Shown here: one piece after another, positions 31,754-42,000 of the stretch
Layout: the number at the start of each line of letters is the position of its first letter
How positions within the stretch are numbered: position 1 is the stretch's first letter
Assembly (NCBI GenBank): GCA_965653565.1
Contig: CBFHAI010000004.1
Location: 62,001-126,000, forward strand
Origin: JALCLA01 sp965653565
GTDB lineage: Bacteria > Pseudomonadota > Gammaproteobacteria > Xanthomonadales > Xanthomonadaceae
Reading direction: 5' to 3'
Length of the DNA stretch: 64,000 nt
Program-made: the position numbers and the translations under genes
Notes under the pieces: generated by a model
Databases searched by the model: none
Told to the model about the DNA's origin: nothing
The model's input: only the letters and a program-made list of their open reading frames with translations

Positions 31754-32331
31754 ACGATCAGCAGATCAAGACGGCGCACGTTTTTGGCATGGGCTTCACA
31801 CAGACGCTCGGCGGCGGCAGCGGGCAGATCGCGTTGTGGAAGAAGGCTCGCATCTACAGTTCGGCGGAGCATGTGATTTTGCCGCCGGCGCCGTGGCGCA
31901 CTGATCCGAAAGACATTGCCGCGCTGCTCGCGAAGCTCGAGCCACAGCGCATCTATGGCTACTTCTATTCGTGGGGCGCCGGCTGGTTCGGCCGACGACT
32001 CATGCGCGCGCTGGACGACCTTGGTCTCGATTTCCAGACCGTCGTGCTGTGCGATCCGGTCGCGCGCTCGAACCTCTTTCCAGACTGGCTGCCGCTCAAC
32101 CTGACCAGCCTGTTCTCGTTCCACCGCATCGTGATCCCGCCGAATGTTCGGCAGGTGCATCGGCTCTACCAGCGAGTCGACAGGCCGTGCGGACACCGCC
32201 TGCGCATCGTCGACGCGGCGCGTACCGCCGTGCTCAGCGATCGCGAGTTGCCGGTGTGCCACGCCCGCATGGAAGACCACGACGATTACCACACGCTGGT
32301 GCTTTCCACCATAAATGAGGCCACTCGATGA
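31750..32331 (+). CDS. Hypothetical phage protein, alpha/beta type
   Basis: 193 residues from ATG 31750. YGYFYSWGAGWFGRRLMRAL resembles the nucleophile turn of an alpha/beta hydrolase, and a later aspartate and histidine (HARMEDHDDYH) could complete a site, but this is weak. Lies in the lysis cluster; coupled to both neighbours. Confidence 0.6.
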   Translation: MNDQQIKTAHVFGMGFTQTLGGGSGQIALWKKARIYSSAEHVILPPAPWRTDPKDIAALLAKLEPQRIYGYFYSWGAGWFGRRLMRALDDLGLDFQTVVLCDPVARSNLFPDWLPLNLTSLFSFHRIVIPPNVRQVHRLYQRVDRPCGHRLRIVDAARTAVLSDRELPVCHARMEDHDDYHTLVLSTINEATR

Positions 32332-32639
32332 AAACCACGTCCTTGCTGCTCTCCCTCGCATTCGCCCTCATAGCCGCAACGCTCAGCGGTTGCGGCTACA
32401 CGAGCTACCACGTCAAGCGCGACGACGGCACCGAACTGCGCGTGCTGTCCACGCGCGAGTTCCCGGATGGAGTGCTCGTCGAGTACGAAAGCGCAGAGGG
32501 CGCGAAACTGAAGGTCGATGCCGGCAGCGTCAAGTCGCACGAATCAAGCGCGTCCGACGCGTTGGTGCAGGCTCTTCTGCGAGGCCTGCAGCCGCTGGCG
32601 CCAATGCCGGTGCCCGCGGATGCGGACGACCGGCAGTAG
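32328..32639 (+). CDS. Phage lipoprotein, possible outer spanin
   Basis: 103 residues with a lipoprotein signal (LLLSLAFALIAATLSGCGYT; lipobox LSGC, Cys22). The C-terminus is Pro-rich. An outer-membrane lipoprotein in the lysis cluster could pair with the 30755-31123 protein as a two-part spanin. Confidence 0.65.
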   Translation: MKTTSLLLSLAFALIAATLSGCGYTSYHVKRDDGTELRVLSTREFPDGVLVEYESAEGAKLKVDAGSVKSHESSASDALVQALLRGLQPLAPMPVPADADDRQ

Positions 32640-32641
32640 TC

Positions 32642-32968
32642 GTGGATCTCGACTTCGTCCAGGCGTTCGACTCCGACGCCCATGCCACGTTCTCCGAGGG
32701 CGGCATGGGTGCGGCAAGTGGAAGCTACCTGCCCGCGGGTGCCAGCGAGCCGCTCGCCGAACCGGTTCGCGCCTACGTCGAGCACGCTGCCGGAGCGCTC
32801 GGTGACTTCCGCCAGGTGCAGATCGATCAGGTGACAGTGCGGTATTTGCTGGCCGACTGCGCGCCGGGCGCAGGCGACCGATTCACGGTCGGCGCCGAGA
32901 CCTGGGAGAACATCGACCAGATCGAGAACGATGGTTCGCTCGCAAGCTGGGCGGTGCGCCGTGTTTGA
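32642..32968 (+). CDS. Neck / head-completion-like protein
   Basis: 108 residues from GTG 32642. The C-terminal VRYLLADCAPGAGDRFTVGA followed by ETWENIDQIENDGSLASWAV is like small gpFII-type tail-attachment proteins. Assigned by position between head and tail genes. Confidence 0.55.
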   Translation: MDLDFVQAFDSDAHATFSEGGMGAASGSYLPAGASEPLAEPVRAYVEHAAGALGDFRQVQIDQVTVRYLLADCAPGAGDRFTVGAETWENIDQIENDGSLASWAVRRV

Positions 32969-33431
32969 GCCGCTGAGTGAGCAGGTGCTGCAGTGGATCG
33001 TCGATGGCCTTGGCGTGATTCAGAAGGCGAACGGCTATCACACCGATATCGGGCTCGGTCTCATCACCACCGAGCCGACACAGATGCCGGAGTCGGCGAT
33101 CGCACACGTCGTCGTGACAGAAACCGAGATCACGAGGAATTCCGAGTCAAGCGGAAACCGCACGCTTGCCTCGGATATGGCCATCGTTATCGAGTTCATC
33201 GTGCCGCGTGTCGACAGTTGGCCGACACGATTGGCGCGTCGCGGGCGTGACGACATCACGCGCGTCATGCATCGGCCGCTGAGGACGGCGCCCAAAGGCT
33301 TGCGCAGTCTGGTGCTTGAAGGAACGGCCCGCCTTATCACCGACGACGAGCGCCGCTCGAGCTATGTCGTCGCTCAGGTCACCGCGCGGGCGGGACTGAG
33401 CGAATCGTTCTTGCCCGCAACGACCCCGTAG
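32961..33431 (+). CDS. Tail terminator-like protein
   Basis: 156 residues from GTG 32961, overlapping the gene before. Size and position, directly before the major tail protein, fit a gpU/tail-completion role. No motif proves it. Confidence 0.5.
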   Translation: MFEPLSEQVLQWIVDGLGVIQKANGYHTDIGLGLITTEPTQMPESAIAHVVVTETEITRNSESSGNRTLASDMAIVIEFIVPRVDSWPTRLARRGRDDITRVMHRPLRTAPKGLRSLVLEGTARLITDDERRSSYVVAQVTARAGLSESFLPATTP

Positions 33432-33441
33432 GAGAGACACC

Positions 33442-34248
33442 ATGGCAACCCCCCGAGTACGACAGCTAGCCGGCGACATCCGGCTCTGGCTCAAGAACGA
33501 CGACACGACGCTGACCCCAGTCATCCCCGAGGCGTCCGATCCGGACAAGAACCAACCGATCGAATCCAACGCCGCGATCTTTAGTTACGAAGCCGGCGAG
33601 GAAGTCAATGTCGTCTCCAAGCGCCGCGGTTCGCGCTACAACCAGCCGATTCACAACGAAACCCAGCCCGGTACGACGTCGATCTCGATCACCTTGCTGG
33701 AAATTCCGCCGCTGATCCTGGCCCGCGCGCTATACGGTGAAGCGGCGATCAGCTCGGTCGCAGCCGGAGCTGCGGCTGACGCGGCGTTCACAGCGGTCAA
33801 CATCGGCGTGCCGATCCAGTTGCCGCACCGCATGGTGAAGGCCTCGCCGGCGATTGTGGTCAAGAAGGGCGCGGCTACGCTCGTGCTCAACACCGACTAC
33901 ACGGTCAGCGCCGACAATCTTCGTCGTGGCCAGATCATGCCGGTTGCGGGTGGCGCGATTGCCAAGGGCGATGCGCTGACCGCGACGTACGACTACGACG
34001 CGTACGACCAGGTGGCGATCGAGGGTGGCGCCGTGCCGACCAAGTCTTTCTACGTCACGGGCGACATGGAAGACCGCAACTCGGAAGCGGACGGCGAACT
34101 GCGGGTTCCAGAAGCGCGCCTCACTGTCGACGGTGAAGTCGACTGGCTGTCGAGCGAGCCGCTCCAGGTGACCTTGGCCGGCCCTTGCATCGTCGCTGAC
34201 GGCGAGGATGCGCCGTACACCTTCGTCGAGTACGAAGCGGCGGCGTGA
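33442..34248 (+). CDS. Major tail tube protein
   Basis: 268 residues with a strong GGAGAG site. Beta-rich, with TTSISITLLEIPPLILARALYG and DGEVDWLSSEPLQVTLAGP. Length and place (after neck genes, before the tape measure) fit the tail tube subunit of a long non-contractile tail. Confidence 0.75.
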   Translation: MATPRVRQLAGDIRLWLKNDDTTLTPVIPEASDPDKNQPIESNAAIFSYEAGEEVNVVSKRRGSRYNQPIHNETQPGTTSISITLLEIPPLILARALYGEAAISSVAAGAAADAAFTAVNIGVPIQLPHRMVKASPAIVVKKGAATLVLNTDYTVSADNLRRGQIMPVAGGAIAKGDALTATYDYDAYDQVAIEGGAVPTKSFYVTGDMEDRNSEADGELRVPEARLTVDGEVDWLSSEPLQVTLAGPCIVADGEDAPYTFVEYEAAA

Positions 34249-34290
34249 CCCGAATGCCGCGGGTGCTCCAGCACCCGCGGCGCCTTCCGC

Positions 34291-34929
34291 ATGGCACGCC
34301 TTCCCAATCGCAAGCAGCAGGCCTTGAAGTTCTTCACCAACGGCAAGGCCGCGCAGAACGCCTACGGTCTGTTCGACCAGGTGGGAGAGATCGTGCGCCG
34401 CACCGATCGTGCAGCGCAGCGCGCACGCGCGAGCACCGCGCGTCGCGTGCAGCCGATTGCGCGGGAAGAAGTGTTGAAGATGTTCAACCTCAAGCCGGGC
34501 CAGATCTCCGGGAAGTTCCGCACCGTTACCACGGGCGACACCGTCCGGCTGATGGCGAGCCAACGCCGGTTGCCCCTGATCGCTTTCGGCGGGAACTGGA
34601 AGGGCCCGGTGGCCGATGGCGCCACCGCCGAAATCGTACGCGGTAAGCGTGAAACCTTTGACAGCGGCTTTATCGCCGAGGTGAAGGGATTGCGCTCGAT
34701 CCGCGTGCGCGAGCGGCGCGGAAGCAAACGCGCGCTACGTGGGCCACTCAAGATGCTACGTGGCCCATCACCTCGGGACATGGTAACCGGCCGCCGCACA
34801 GACGCCGAGCACGGCACTCCGCTCGGAAGCTACGGCACGGCTCCCGCCGAGAAGATTCTCGCGCGCCTGGTGGCCTACCACATCGATGAACTTCGGCGCC
34901 TATTCGCCGTGGAGGCCAAGCGTGGCTGA
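34291..34929 (+). CDS. Minor tail protein, gpZ-like
   Basis: 212 residues, basic. The N-terminal segment with long helices (DRAAQRARASTARRVQPIAREEVLKMF) is like prophage minor tail protein Z. It overlaps the tape measure gene start. No frameshifted gpG/gpGT-type chaperone pair is seen before the tape measure. Confidence 0.65.
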   Translation: MARLPNRKQQALKFFTNGKAAQNAYGLFDQVGEIVRRTDRAAQRARASTARRVQPIAREEVLKMFNLKPGQISGKFRTVTTGDTVRLMASQRRLPLIAFGGNWKGPVADGATAEIVRGKRETFDSGFIAEVKGLRSIRVRERRGSKRALRGPLKMLRGPSPRDMVTGRRTDAEHGTPLGSYGTAPAEKILARLVAYHIDELRRLFAVEAKRG

Positions 34930-37900
34930 TACCTTCAAGGAAGTGATCGAGGTTGCTCTCAAGGCAACCACGGATCCGAACTTGCGTACCCTGCTGACGA
35001 CGCTGCGGGATTTGGGCGCGTCGGGCGATCTGACGGCCGACCAGCTCAGTGGTCTTCAGTCCGAAGTCGGCCAGCTGGTCACGGAACTGCGCGGCGTCGG
35101 CGATGCGGCGCAGGACGCGGCGAAGCTGGACGCCCTGCGTGCCGCCACGGCGCAGACCGCCGAAGCCCTTGACGCCATGAACAAGGCGGCGGTCCGGACG
35201 AAGCTTGACCTCCTCGGCATCGAGAAACCGACGCGTGAGATGCAGCGCGTCTTCCGTGATGCCGAGAAAGAAGTCAGGCGTCTTGAGGCGCAGCTTGCCA
35301 GCGAGCGCACCACGCTCGCAGCGCTGGAGTCCACGCTGCGGACCGCCGGCGTCAACACCGATTTCCTGGCCGACGAGCAGGCCCGCCTGCGCGTCGAGAG
35401 TGAACGCACGGTCTCGGCCTTGCGGTCCCAGGCAGCTGCGGTGCAAGCGCAGGCGCAAGCAAACCGCGACCTGCGGGCGAGGCTCAATGAAACCGATGAA
35501 GCCTTCCGGCGCCAAGCCACCACAAATCGCACCAGCGCTGAGGCGTTGCAGGCCTATCGCGATCGCGCGGCTCAGGCGCGCACCGAGACGAAGGGGCTCG
35601 CCGATCAGGCCAACGCGACCGCCGGAGTCATGCAGCGGCTGCGCGGTGTCTTCGCGACCCTGCTCGGGTTCATCACGCTGCGCGGCGCGCTCGAAGGCGC
35701 CAAGAACATCCTCAGCCTGGGCGATGCGGCTGAGAGCGCGCGCATCAAGCTGGCTGGTTTGTTCGGGTCGCAGGAAGCAGGCAACCGCGCTTTCGCGGAG
35801 CTGAAGCAGCTGGCACGCGACAACGCGCAGCAGTTCGAGGCGATCCTCGACGCCGCAACGAAGATGAAGGCCTTCGGCCTCGACCCGCTCGATGGCTCGC
35901 TACAGAAGCTCATCGACCAGAACGCGAAGCTTGGCGGCAGCCAGCAGACGCTCGAGGGCATCATCCTCGCCGTTGGGCAGGCGTGGTCGAAACAGAAGCT
36001 ACAGGGTGAGGAGATCCTGCAGCTGGTCGAGCGCGGAGTGCCGGTCTGGGATCTGCTGGCCAAGGCGACCGGCAAAAATGTGCAGGAGCTGCAGAAGTTG
36101 TCTGAGCAGGGCAAGCTCGGGCGCACTGAGATCAAGCTGCTGCTCGACGAGATCGGCCGCAGCGCCGAGGGCGCCGCCGCCAAGAATCTCGGCCTGCTGT
36201 CGTCGATCGTTCAGGGCTTGCGCGATCGTGTGAAAGAATTCTTCACGCTGGTTTCCGACAGCGGGGCGCTGCAGTTCTTTAAGGATCGATTGTCTGCGAT
36301 CAAAACCGAGATCGAGGGCATGGCGCGCGACGGCAGTCTCGCCGCCTACGCGAAGCGCGTCTCCGAGGCGCTGATCAGTGTCGGCAAGGCGGCCGAATCC
36401 GGCGCACGCTTCATCATCGAGCACGCCGGTGCTCTGGTCGAACTGGCTAAGGCCTATGCGGCGATCAAGTTTGCGTCGTTCCTAGTCGGCATGGCCGAGA
36501 GCGCGCAACGAATGCTGGCGGCCGCGGTGGCGGCGAAGGAAACCGCCCAGGCAGTCGGCGGCCTGCGCGGCGCACTGGCATCCATCCCCAGTAGCATCAA
36601 GATCGCGATCGCCGCGGTCGGCATCGAGGCGGCAATCAGCGAGTGGGTCAAGTTCGCCGAGCAGGTCAAGGAAGCCGAGGCGATCGAGCACCAGGCGCGC
36701 GACACGACGATCGCCAATGCCGAAGCGCGCAACGTCCTCGCCACCCGGTTGCAGACCGTCGTGGCGCTGTACGCCGCGTACCGCGGCGAAGTCATTGCCA
36801 GCGACGGCGCCGTCGCCACGGCCAGCGCGCGCGAACTGCAGGCGTACGCGCAGCGCCTCGAGGGCGCGCGCAAGTTCTACGCGGCGTTGCGCATCGAACG
36901 TCGACGCGCGAATGACGAAGACGGTGCGGCCGAAGCCACCGCGCGCTTGCAAGCATATGAGTTGGCGATCGACAAGGTCGCGGCGCGTCTTCGGGCATTG
37001 GACGAAGCGAAGAAAAAGGCGTTCGGTGCGCCGGACGCTGACCTGACCGAAGCATTACTGGCGCTGGGTGTCGATGCCGAAACCGCTGGCGCCAAGATCA
37101 CGAAGGAAGGCGAGAAGATCATCGCCAACTTTCAGCGTGTGGCGACCGAGGCCAATGCTAGTTCCGGCCAGGTTCGTGCCGCGTTTGCGAAGGCACTCGA
37201 TTCCGCGGTTACCGTGGTCGAGATCCAAAAGTTGGAGCAGGGCCTTCGCGTTGCGTTCGAGAGCGGCAAGTTGTCGGCCGCACAGTACACCGTTGAAGCC
37301 GGGCGTGCCGCGCAAAAAATTTCAGAGATTACGGCGGCATCGCAGTTGGCGCAGGGTGCTGTCACCGGCATCGGTGACGCCGGTGAAGCGGCCTCGAAGA
37401 AGGCGATCGCCAATCTCGAGGCGGTGCGCTCAACGCTGCTAAGTGTGGCTCAGGAAATCAACACTCGACTGGCAGAGGCCATTCGTCAAAAGGCTGACGA
37501 CAGCGTCATCAGCTCCCTGTCGTCTCAAGCCAACGAAGCGGATAAGCAGCTGCAGCTCGTCAACAAGCAACTTGCGGATGCGAAGGAACGCCTTCAAGAG
37601 ACTGGTGAGAAGGGCGCTCAATCGTTTCAACAGGTTGAAAAAGGCGCCGAGCAAGCCGGCGATGCCGCTGAAGAACTTGGCGACAAGGCGGAGGCGGGCG
37701 CTGAGCAAACAGGCACGGCTATCGGCGGCGTGCTGGGTCAGTTGGTGGCGATGTATCAGAAGTTCAGCGCCATCAGTCCGGCGGCCGCGCAACTATTTAA
37801 AGAGCTCTACAACGGCAGTGTGCAGACCGCCTTGAGCCTCGGTGGCGTTGCCAAGGCCATCGCTCGCGCAGAGAAGGCGACGGACGCCGCGATCGAGAAC

Positions 37901-38641
37901 CAGCGCAGTGCGGCGCAGGAGTTGACGCGGCAGTACGCCGCGGTGGCCGAACAAGGCGAGGCGGCCGGCCTCGCATTCCAGCATGCCACACGTGCCGGCT
38001 CGGATGGACTTCGGCAACTGGCAGACGATGCCCGTGAAGGGCGCGGTCAACTCTCGTTGCTCAACCAATCGGAACTCGATGAGCTGGCCGAGAGTGCGGA
38101 GCGTGCCGCGACGAAGGTCGCCAGCATACGCGAGGAAGCGATAGCGGCGGCCGAAGAACTCGCGCAACTGAATCGATCGATGCAGGACGAACTCGACACG
38201 CGCGCAGGCAACGAGGCTGCCGTGCTCGAGCGCGAGCATCAGGATCGGCTCGCGAAGATCGAGGAACTGGCGCAACGTGCCGGCGAGGCCGGCCGCGAGC
38301 AGGCCGACCAGGCGCGGGCCCGCGCCGAGCAAGACTATCGCGACGAGCTTGCGCGGATCCAGGCTGAGACGAAGGCGAAAGCGGAAGCCGTCACCGAGCA
38401 AGCAGATGCGAGCATTGCCGCGGCCGAGCGCGAGGCGGCCGCCCGCTCGAGCGCCGCACAGGGGGCCGGAGCCGGTGGTGCTCGCTCTTCGTCCGGCCCG
38501 TTGACGATCGTTCTGCAGATCCGCAATGACCAGGTCTCCGGGCAGCGCGTCAACCTGGATCAACTCGATCTGCAGGAACTTGTCGAAGCGCTCACCCCGA
38601 GCATCGTGCGCGAGATCGAAGCATCCGGAGCCATCGTCTGA
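34922..38641 (+). CDS. Tail tape measure protein
   Basis: 1239 residues from GTG 34922. The N-terminal third is coiled coil. The tape-measure core is GVFATLLGFITLRGALEGAK followed by EILQLVERGVPVWDLLAKATGK (near residues 360-395). Membrane-like segments lie around 510-570, and the rest is coiled coil again. The length would set a tail of roughly 180-190 nm by the usual 1.5 Angstrom per residue rule. Confidence 0.93.
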   Translation: MADTFKEVIEVALKATTDPNLRTLLTTLRDLGASGDLTADQLSGLQSEVGQLVTELRGVGDAAQDAAKLDALRAATAQTAEALDAMNKAAVRTKLDLLGIEKPTREMQRVFRDAEKEVRRLEAQLASERTTLAALESTLRTAGVNTDFLADEQARLRVESERTVSALRSQAAAVQAQAQANRDLRARLNETDEAFRRQATTNRTSAEALQAYRDRAAQARTETKGLADQANATAGVMQRLRGVFATLLGFITLRGALEGAKNILSLGDAAESARIKLAGLFGSQEAGNRAFAELKQLARDNAQQFEAILDAATKMKAFGLDPLDGSLQKLIDQNAKLGGSQQTLEGIILAVGQAWSKQKLQGEEILQLVERGVPVWDLLAKATGKNVQELQKLSEQGKLGRTEIKLLLDEIGRSAEGAAAKNLGLLSSIVQGLRDRVKEFFTLVSDSGALQFFKDRLSAIKTEIEGMARDGSLAAYAKRVSEALISVGKAAESGARFIIEHAGALVELAKAYAAIKFASFLVGMAESAQRMLAAAVAAKETAQAVGGLRGALASIPSSIKIAIAAVGIEAAISEWVKFAEQVKEAEAIEHQARDTTIANAEARNVLATRLQTVVALYAAYRGEVIASDGAVATASARELQAYAQRLEGARKFYAALRIERRRANDEDGAAEATARLQAYELAIDKVAARLRALDEAKKKAFGAPDADLTEALLALGVDAETAGAKITKEGEKIIANFQRVATEANASSGQVRAAFAKALDSAVTVVEIQKLEQGLRVAFESGKLSAAQYTVEAGRAAQKISEITAASQLAQGAVTGIGDAGEAASKKAIANLEAVRSTLLSVAQEINTRLAEAIRQKADDSVISSLSSQANEADKQLQLVNKQLADAKERLQETGEKGAQSFQQVEKGAEQAGDAAEELGDKAEAGAEQTGTAIGGVLGQLVAMYQKFSAISPAAAQLFKELYNGSVQTALSLGGVAKAIARAEKATDAAIENQRSAAQELTRQYAAVAEQGEAAGLAFQHATRAGSDGLRQLADDAREGRGQLSLLNQSELDELAESAERAATKVASIREEAIAAAEELAQLNRSMQDELDTRAGNEAAVLEREHQDRLAKIEELAQRAGEAGREQADQARARAEQDYRDELARIQAETKAKAEAVTEQADASIAAAEREAAARSSAAQGAGAGGARSSSGPLTIVLQIRNDQVSGQRVNLDQLDLQELVEALTPSIVREIEASGAIV

Positions 38642-39039
38642 TGCCCACGCAGATCGAAAGCATCGTGCTGTCCGATGACCTCGAATGGGTCGATGAAATG
38701 ACTTGGAGCCCGGTTGCGCACCAGGTCGAGATCATGTCGAGCGGGTCGCTGTTGGTCGAAGAGTCCACGCAGCTCGCGGGACGGCCGATCACTTTGCAGT
38801 CGGGAACCACGGGCGAATTGTTCTGGGGCTTGGCCACCCGCGAAACCGTCGAAGCGCTGCGCGCCCTGGCCGATACGCCGCGCACGGCGCCGATGACGCT
38901 CGAACTCGAGGACGGCCGCACGTTCAGCGTGCGGTGGCGCCACAACGACAACGCCTTCGAGGCCCGGCCGTGGAAACACATCTGGCCCGCCGAGCCGACG
39001 GACTACTACCTCATCACGCTGCGCTTCTTCAAGGTCTGA
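38641..39039 (+). CDS. Minor tail protein
   Basis: 132 residues starting at TGATG overlap with the tape measure gene. Beta-rich (LTLQ-type strands, NDNAFEARPWKHIWPAEP, YYLITLRFFKV). Position just after the tape measure suggests a distal tail role. Confidence 0.6.
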   Translation: MPTQIESIVLSDDLEWVDEMTWSPVAHQVEIMSSGSLLVEESTQLAGRPITLQSGTTGELFWGLATRETVEALRALADTPRTAPMTLELEDGRTFSVRWRHNDNAFEARPWKHIWPAEPTDYYLITLRFFKV

Positions 39040-39043
39040 CCCC

Positions 39044-42000
39044 ATGCCCGATGTCAAGCTGATCAAGCCCGAACGCCTCACCGACAACCCCGACGGCGGC
39101 GGGCTTTCTACCGGCATCGAGATCGTCGACGGGCAGATCAACAATGTTTTCCCCGATATCTCGCGCATCGATCGAATCAACGGCGATGTCAGCCTGCGCA
39201 AGGTTTTCGTGCAGGCCGACACGCCCGATACCGAACTGTATTCCGGACTCCACGTCATCGTGCAGGCCCCGCCCCAGGATCCGCGCGTCGACACCGTGCT
39301 GTTCGAAACGGGCAGCTGGTCGGACGAGCGCGACAACGCGCGGCAGCAACTGGAGCGGTATCTCGACGAATCCGTGGTCACCCGACTAACCCCCTACGGC
39401 CGGCAGCTGCAGGGGCAGCGATTGGTGATTGGATTTCAGCGCGTCGAAGTCGGCCTGCCGGAGATCGGCGACGTCGTCGTTCTGGCGAACGAAACCACTG
39501 CGCAGAGTGAATTCATTCGAATCCAGGATGTCGACCACGAAGTGCAGACGTTGACCGACATCGACGGCACGGACTTTTTGGCGCGCGTGGTGACGTTGAC
39601 GATCACTCAACCGTTGTCGCAGGAATTCGCGGGCACCGAACCAAATCGATACTTTCGAATCACGACCGGCGCGAGCGTCATCCGCAAGGCGGTCGCTAGC
39701 GATGCGGCGCGCTACTACGCGACGGTCAAGCTTGCACAGGACGCCGACCCGGGCGACCTGGTGCTGAAGCTGGATAGCGTCTACAGCCAGCTCGTACCGG
39801 CCACCGCCAGCGAAAGCGCGGTCACCGATGCCGCGCCGGCCGGCGTCACGGTGATCGCAGAGTCGGGACCGACCTACACCTTCTCCGCCACCAACATCGG
39901 TCCGTTCACGCCGGCGGTTTACGGCGTCGGTGTCGGCATCCTGCCGGGCACCGTCACCATCACCGTGACCGCCGGTTCCGGGACCGGGCTGTCGATCGTC
40001 GAGCAACCGGACGGTACGTTCACGGGGCACACGTCCAACATCGACGCCAGCGTGAACCACGAGTCGGGCCAAATCACGGTCGAACTGACGTACGGCATGG
40101 TGTCGGCTGCCACGCTGGCGTTCACGTTCACGCCGTCGGCCACGATTGCGCGATCGCCGCTGTCGTATCAGATCCCGGTCAAGCTCACGACGCGCGGCTA
40201 TGTCTACCTTGCCACGCTCAACCCGATCCCCGTTCCTGGAACGACCGTGGTGTCGTTCCGCGCTCTCGGTCGGTGGTATGAGCTGCGCGACGACGGCTCG
40301 GGCGCGCTGACTGGTGACGACGGCGCGGGTGTCGGGCAGGTCAACTTCGCCACGGGCACGGTGACAACCTCATTGGGCGCGCTGCCGGACATCGGTAGCA
40401 GCGTGATCTTTGCGTGGGGCGGGGACAGTGAGCTCGAAGTTCGCGCAACGGACACCGCGATCCTGCCGCCGCGCGTCGAGCTGACCCTCGCCAACGACAT
40501 CGACCTGGACACGCTGACGCTGTCGTGGCTCGCCGGCGGCATCGGGAAATCGGCGTCAAGCAATTCGGCGGGCACGATCACTGGCGATGCGACGGGCTTT
40601 GTCGACGCGCAGCTTCGAAAGGTGGTGTTCCGGCCGACGCTGATCCCGGACAAGAACAGCACCGTGACCGTCACGTACGGCGAGCATGACGTGCCGTACG
40701 TGACGGAGGTCTACACGCCGACGCCGGTCGCCGGGCTCGCCGCGGTCACGACCGTCGACCCGCCCAAGCCCGGCACGGTCCATCTGTCGCTGATGTACTA
40801 CCCGGCGGGTTCATCGTCCGGGTTCGGCTACACCTTCCGCGAGAATGGCGCCGGCGTCTTTCGATCGACCGACGCGTTTGGCGCCGAAGTGCCGGCGCCG
40901 CCGGAGATGGCGGACATCACGATCAACTACGCGACGGGCGAGATCGTCGTGCCAACGACGGTGACGCGTACGGAAGGCGCGGCCGTCTACACGCAGCTCA
41001 CCGACGCACTGCCGCAGCGCACCGACGATGCCGACACCGGCTATTTCAGCGCCGCGGCGGTGCCAACGAAAAAGGCCACCGGCTACACGCCCACGAGCGG
41101 GGCATGGGTGTTCGACGGCAATGTCGGCGTGACGTACGTTCCCGACAGTGCCGGCGTCGGGCCCGACTTCGTCGAAGAATTCGACATGCCGCCGCTGAAG
41201 ATCGACCTCACCCCGAACGTGACGAACTCGATCGTGCCGGGCGGCGTGCTGTTCCGCTTCGGCAACCGCAACTATTTCGATCGCGTCGGCACGCTGTATC
41301 ACAGCATCGTCCCCGCGACCGGCGCCGCCACCACGGGCGGCACGATCAACTACGAAACCGGCGTGGCCACGATCACCGATTTCGCGGGCGGGGTATCGCC
41401 GGCGCTATCGATCAAGGCCCTGCTCACCGAAGTACGCCCGCTACCGCTGTCCGTGCTGCACGCGCGCACGCCGGGCTCGCCGTTGCGGCCGTCGAGCTTC
41501 TACATCCAGGCGAACCTGATGTCGACGGGCGCGCTGATCAGCGCGATCGCCGATGCCCAGGGCCATCTCGACACGGCCGACATGCATGGCTACGTCGACG
41601 TCGTGACCGGTGTGTATTCCGTCGCCTTCGGGCGGTACGTTCTCGACTCGGCGCTCACCGTCGATGAGAAGGCCGAGCCCTGGTACAGCGCCAGCAATAT
41701 CGACGGCAGCGGTTACATCTGGCAACCGCGCGAAGTGGTGTCTGGCAGCGTGCGGTTCAACTGCGTCGTGCAGACCTCGTTGCCGCTGGACCCGGAGATC
41801 ATCGGCGTCAACCCGGTTCGCCTGCCGACCGATGGCCGCGTGCAGACGATTCGCGCGGGCAACACGCTGGTCATTCACGACACGCAAGCCACGACCTTCC
41901 CGGATCCAGTCGCCGCGGCTGAGGAAGTCGACCTCGGCCGGCTGAACTTGGCCAGCGTCGTCGTCTATGACGATGAGGGCGTGGCCGTGCCGACGTCGAA